DNA of 64,000 bases from an uncultured Sphingomonas sp. (lineage in GTDB: Bacteria > Pseudomonadota > Alphaproteobacteria > Sphingomonadales > Sphingomonadaceae): contig NZ_CAJXWX010000017.1 in assembly GCF_913062585.1 (NCBI RefSeq), forward strand, positions 1-64,000, in the 5' to 3' direction. Position numbers and translations under genes: made by a program. The notes beneath the pieces were generated by a model. That model did no database searches. It saw only the letters and a program-made list of their open reading frames with translations, and was not told the DNA's origin. Of the stretch, positions 59,873 through 64,000 are shown in pieces (within the stretch, counting starts at the first letter, position 1; every line of letters begins with the position of its first letter).

Positions 59873-60154
59873 ATGCCAAACTCATCGCAGATTCAATGCA
59901 TCAACAAGACCAACCGATACAGCGCTCACGAGCGAATCTCGCATGTCGGCGGTGCTTATCCCAGCAGATGGAAACTCACACAGGAGCAAGCCATCGCGGC
60001 AATCGAGTCGGGCCAATGGCAATTCTACGTTTCAGTTAACGGACAAACGGCATGGGTGATTGTCGCCCGATCGGCCGCGGGTAACAAATATCTCAAGACG
60101 CAGAATGACGGCGAGCAGCCCAACAATCTGCTGAGCCTGCCCGAATGCCCGTAA
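59873..60154 (+). CDS. DUF3892 family protein
   Basis: The 93-aa protein has the DUF3892 signature: [22 protein letters not shown], and the C-terminal [24 protein letters not shown]. Function unknown; members occur singly in many bacteria, often in accessory regions. The ATG at 59873 is preceded by GGAG. Codon use is less GC-biased than in the surrounding genes, in line with the neighbouring gap. Confidence 0.9.
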   Translation: MPNSSQIQCINKTNRYSAHERISHVGGAYPSRWKLTQEQAIAAIESGQWQFYVSVNGQTAWVIVARSAAGNKYLKTQNDGEQPNNLLSLPECP

Positions 60155-60217
60155 ACTGAACGGAGAAGGGCGGGACGATAACAGACCCGCCCTTCCCTTC
60201 TACTTTAACGCCATCCC

Positions 60218-60256
60218 ATGGCCTTCGACTTCGCTCAGGCTGAGCGGAGGTTGGGA
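60218..60256 (+). repeat. sphingomonad REP half-element
   Basis: A copy GGCCTTCGACTTCGCTCAGG, then CTGAGCGGAGGTTGGG, directly after the DUF3892 gene and before the thiC 3' end. Confidence 0.8.
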
Positions 60257-60295
60257 GTTGGGGGTCGCATCCTTATCGGGTGCGGCCCCATTTTA

Positions 60296-62282
<1,987 letters not shown>

Positions 62283-62412
62283 TAGACCGTGCATAAGCGG
62301 TTTCGCGGCGAAGCAGAAGCGGTTTCGCGCGAGGAGGGGGATGAAAAAAAGCCCCGACCGGCCGGGGGACTGAGGGCCGATCGGGGCAAGGAACCCATAA
62401 GATGGAGCCGGG

Positions 62413-63429
62413 TCAGCCGCTGGCGGCGCTGGTCCGGACGTTGCCGTTCAGGCCGCTGGGGAAGAACCCGCCGCCGGTCACCGCCGCCTTGTTGAGATAG
62501 ACAACGTTCAGCACCTGGCCCGGCGTGCGGGCAAAGGCGATCGCGTTGGAATCGGCGGGCACGATATTTGCCGACGTGACGCCACTGGCGGTGACGGTGA
62601 TGCCCTGATCGAGGTCGGTCGAGCCGTCCAGGCTGTCGCGCGCGTCCGAAATCTGGTTCGCCGCGGTGATCAGCGTCCCGTTGGTCAGGCCCTTGCGATA
62701 GATGACCGAGCGTACGAGGCCCGCGTGATAGGCCTCGGCCGCGTGGATACCCGCTGCGGCCTCGACAAAGGTCTTGTTCGATAACAGGGTGACGCCGCCC
62801 ATATAGGCGGTCACACCGACATCTTCGAAGATATAGGCCGCGAGCAGGAAATTCTCGTCCGAGGCATAAGGATCGAACGTGCCGGTCGACGTCACGACCC
62901 CGGCCGCGCGGGCCGCCGCCGTGAAGGCGCCATTGGCGTCGCCCGACAGGTTGATCGCGGGCTGCGCCACCGCCGCGCTGCCCAGCGCATTGCGCAGGAA
63001 GGTGACGTGGGCGATCTCGTCATAGGCGATCTCGCGGGCATATTGCGCGACGATCGGATCCTGGAAAGCGACCTGGCGCGGCTGGCCGCTGCTGCCGGTC
63101 GCGACCGATCCTTGCGTGCCGATGCCGGTCTGCAGCGACGCGTTGAGCCCGGTGCCGAAGGCGGCATAGCTGTAGAATTGCGCCTCCAGATATTCGAGCT
63201 GCAGCGCGAAGTTGAGGACGTCGGCGTCCGTGACCGATCCGGTCGCGGTGGCGGTCGGGGTGGGCGTCGGCACGACGATCACCTCGTCGTCGCCATTGCA
63301 CGCGCCCAGCATGGCCAGGCCGCCCACGGCTCCGGCGCCTGCCGCCATGCGCATGAACCGGCGGCGGTCGGCCCGGCGCTTGGCCGAGGCCTCTTCGATC
63401 ACATCGAGAATGAAGCGTTCTTCGCTCAT
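62413..63429 (-). CDS. ferritin-like domain lipoprotein with Tat signal, copy 1
   Basis: The protein, about 338 aa, starts MSEERFILDVIEE and carries a twin-arginine signal (RRADRRRFMRMAAGAGAVGGLAMLGAC) ending in a lipobox Cys. The ferritin_2-like domain has two helical repeats with carboxylates: FALQLEYLEAQFYSYAAFG, YAREIAYDEIAHVTFLRNALG, and AYIFEDVGVTAYMGG and AGIHAAEAYHAGLVR. Role in iron or other metal handling is suspected. The start ATG 63429 follows GGAGAGG. It is next to a near-identical paralogue upstream. Confidence 0.92.
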   Translation of the reverse strand: MSEERFILDVIEEASAKRRADRRRFMRMAAGAGAVGGLAMLGACNGDDEVIVVPTPTPTATATGSVTDADVLNFALQLEYLEAQFYSYAAFGTGLNASLQTGIGTQGSVATGSSGQPRQVAFQDPIVAQYAREIAYDEIAHVTFLRNALGSAAVAQPAINLSGDANGAFTAAARAAGVVTSTGTFDPYASDENFLLAAYIFEDVGVTAYMGGVTLLSNKTFVEAAAGIHAAEAYHAGLVRSVIYRKGLTNGTLITAANQISDARDSLDGSTDLDQGITVTASGVTSANIVPADSNAIAFARTPGQVLNVVYLNKAAVTGGGFFPSGLNGNVRTSAASG

Positions 63430-63463
63430 GATGAAAATCCTCTCCAAAGGAGGAAAAAGGGGA

Positions 63464-64000
63464 TTAGTTCGCCGCGCTGGCGCGCAGGGTGCCGTTGACG
63501 CCGGCTGGGAAGAACCCGCCCAGCGTGACGGATGCACGGTTCAGATAGACGATGTTCAGCACCTGCGCCGGCGAGCGGCTATAGGCGATGCCGTTCGTAT
63601 CGAGCGGCACGATGTTCGATACCGTCTGCCCGTTGATCGTCTGCGCCGCGATCCCCTGGTCGAGGTCGGACGAGCCGTCCAGGCTGTCGCGCGCGTCGGA
63701 AATCTGTCCGGCGGCGGTGATCAGCGCGGGCGTCTGAATGCCCTTGGCATAAAGCGTGCCGCGCACGATCGCAGCGTGATACGCCTCGACCGCCAGGATA
63801 CCGGCCGCCGCCTGGAGGAAGGTCTTGTTGCTGACCAGCGGCGAGGCGCCCTTATAGGCGGTTACGCCGACATCCTCGAAGATATAGGCGCCGAGCAGGA
63901 AATTCTCGTCCGAGGCGTAAGGATCGAAGGTCCCGTTGGCGCCGACCACGCCCGCCGCGCGTGCGGCCGCCGTGAAGGCGCCGTTCGCATCGCCCGAGAT
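63464..64000 (-). CDS. ferritin-like domain protein, copy 2 (truncated by the window)
   Basis: This is the C-terminal part, 178 codons, of a second ferritin-like protein; the start lies beyond base 64000. Its residues align without gaps to copy 1: GDANGAFTAAARAAGVV, FDPYASDENFLLGAYIFEDVGVTAYKG, AGILAVEAYHAAIVRG and the tail FFPAGVNGTLRASAAN against FFPSGLNGNVRTSAASG. The two are 34 bases apart on the same strand, so this is a tandem duplication and a likely operon. An internal ATG near 63949 is not the start. Confidence 0.93.
   Translation of the reverse strand: MSGDANGAFTAAARAAGVVGANGTFDPYASDENFLLGAYIFEDVGVTAYKGASPLVSNKTFLQAAAGILAVEAYHAAIVRGTLYAKGIQTPALITAAGQISDARDSLDGSSDLDQGIAAQTINGQTVSNIVPLDTNGIAYSRSPAQVLNIVYLNRASVTLGGFFPAGVNGTLRASAAN

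Noticed and set aside
59842..60039. A 65-codon frame starting before the DUF3892 gene
   Set aside because: It overlaps the DUF3892 frame, which has family motifs; this one has none.

Overview
The window looks like a contig from an alphaproteobacterium of the family Sphingomonadaceae, most likely Sphingomonas. It is GC-rich throughout. Supporting this are a CcrM-type (GANTC) adenine methyltransferase, an alphaproteobacterial three-subunit transhydrogenase (pntAa/pntAb/pntB) next to a tiny aa3-type oxidase subunit IV, a crtY-crtI plus crtB carotenoid set, a dnaN-recF-gyrB cluster, and dense families of short palindromic intergenic repeats. No tRNA, rRNA, CRISPR array, insertion sequence or prophage was recognised. 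The first 71 bases are not genomic: they are an untrimmed Illumina Nextera i7 adapter.

Layout. 0-11 kb: DUF1800/DUF1501 export pair, Rrf2 regulator, secreted glutaminyl cyclase coupled to an XRE regulator, a divergent DapF, an MpaB-type oxygenase, a MarR-like protein, then the minus-strand operon coxIV-pntAa-DUF559-pntAb-pntB. 11-22 kb: NtrC-like activator with a changed GAFTGA loop, bestrophin, thiD, rnhB, ccrM, folP, an exonuclease and a three-gene phosphorelay (CHASE3 kinase, receiver, receiver/HWE kinase). 22-33 kb: secreted methyltransferase, gyrB, recF, dnaN, porin-like protein, phosphatase, rlmN, TSUP permease. 33-42 kb: flavin reductase, cytochrome b561/molybdopterin oxidoreductase pair, cfa, two small minus-strand genes, YncE-like beta-propeller, crtY-crtI. 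42-53 kb: ArsR-SdpI pair, hydrolases, ATM1-type ABC exporter, crtB coupled to a LOG-family gene, TetR/esterase pair, CsbD, recQ. 53-64 kb: GNAT, sterol-desaturase-like/DUF2141 overlap, MipA, lipoproteins, ung, a YefM/YoeB module with a nonsense-mutated toxin, DUF3892, thiC behind a TPP riboswitch, and tandem ferritin-like lipoproteins.

How the genes work together. Thiamine: thiC (riboswitch controlled) and thiD make and phosphorylate HMP. Carotenoids: crtB condenses GGPP to phytoene, crtI desaturates it and crtY cyclises it; crtE was not seen here. Chromosome maintenance: dnaN, recF, gyrB, recQ, rnhB, ung and ccrM. The most distinctive features are non-coding. Twelve compound inverted repeats fill intergenic gaps and keep perfect stems whose sequences differ from copy to copy. 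The ccrM upstream region holds six GANTC sites and one perfect DnaA box. Clean palindromic operators sit in front of the ArsR, Rrf2 and TetR genes.
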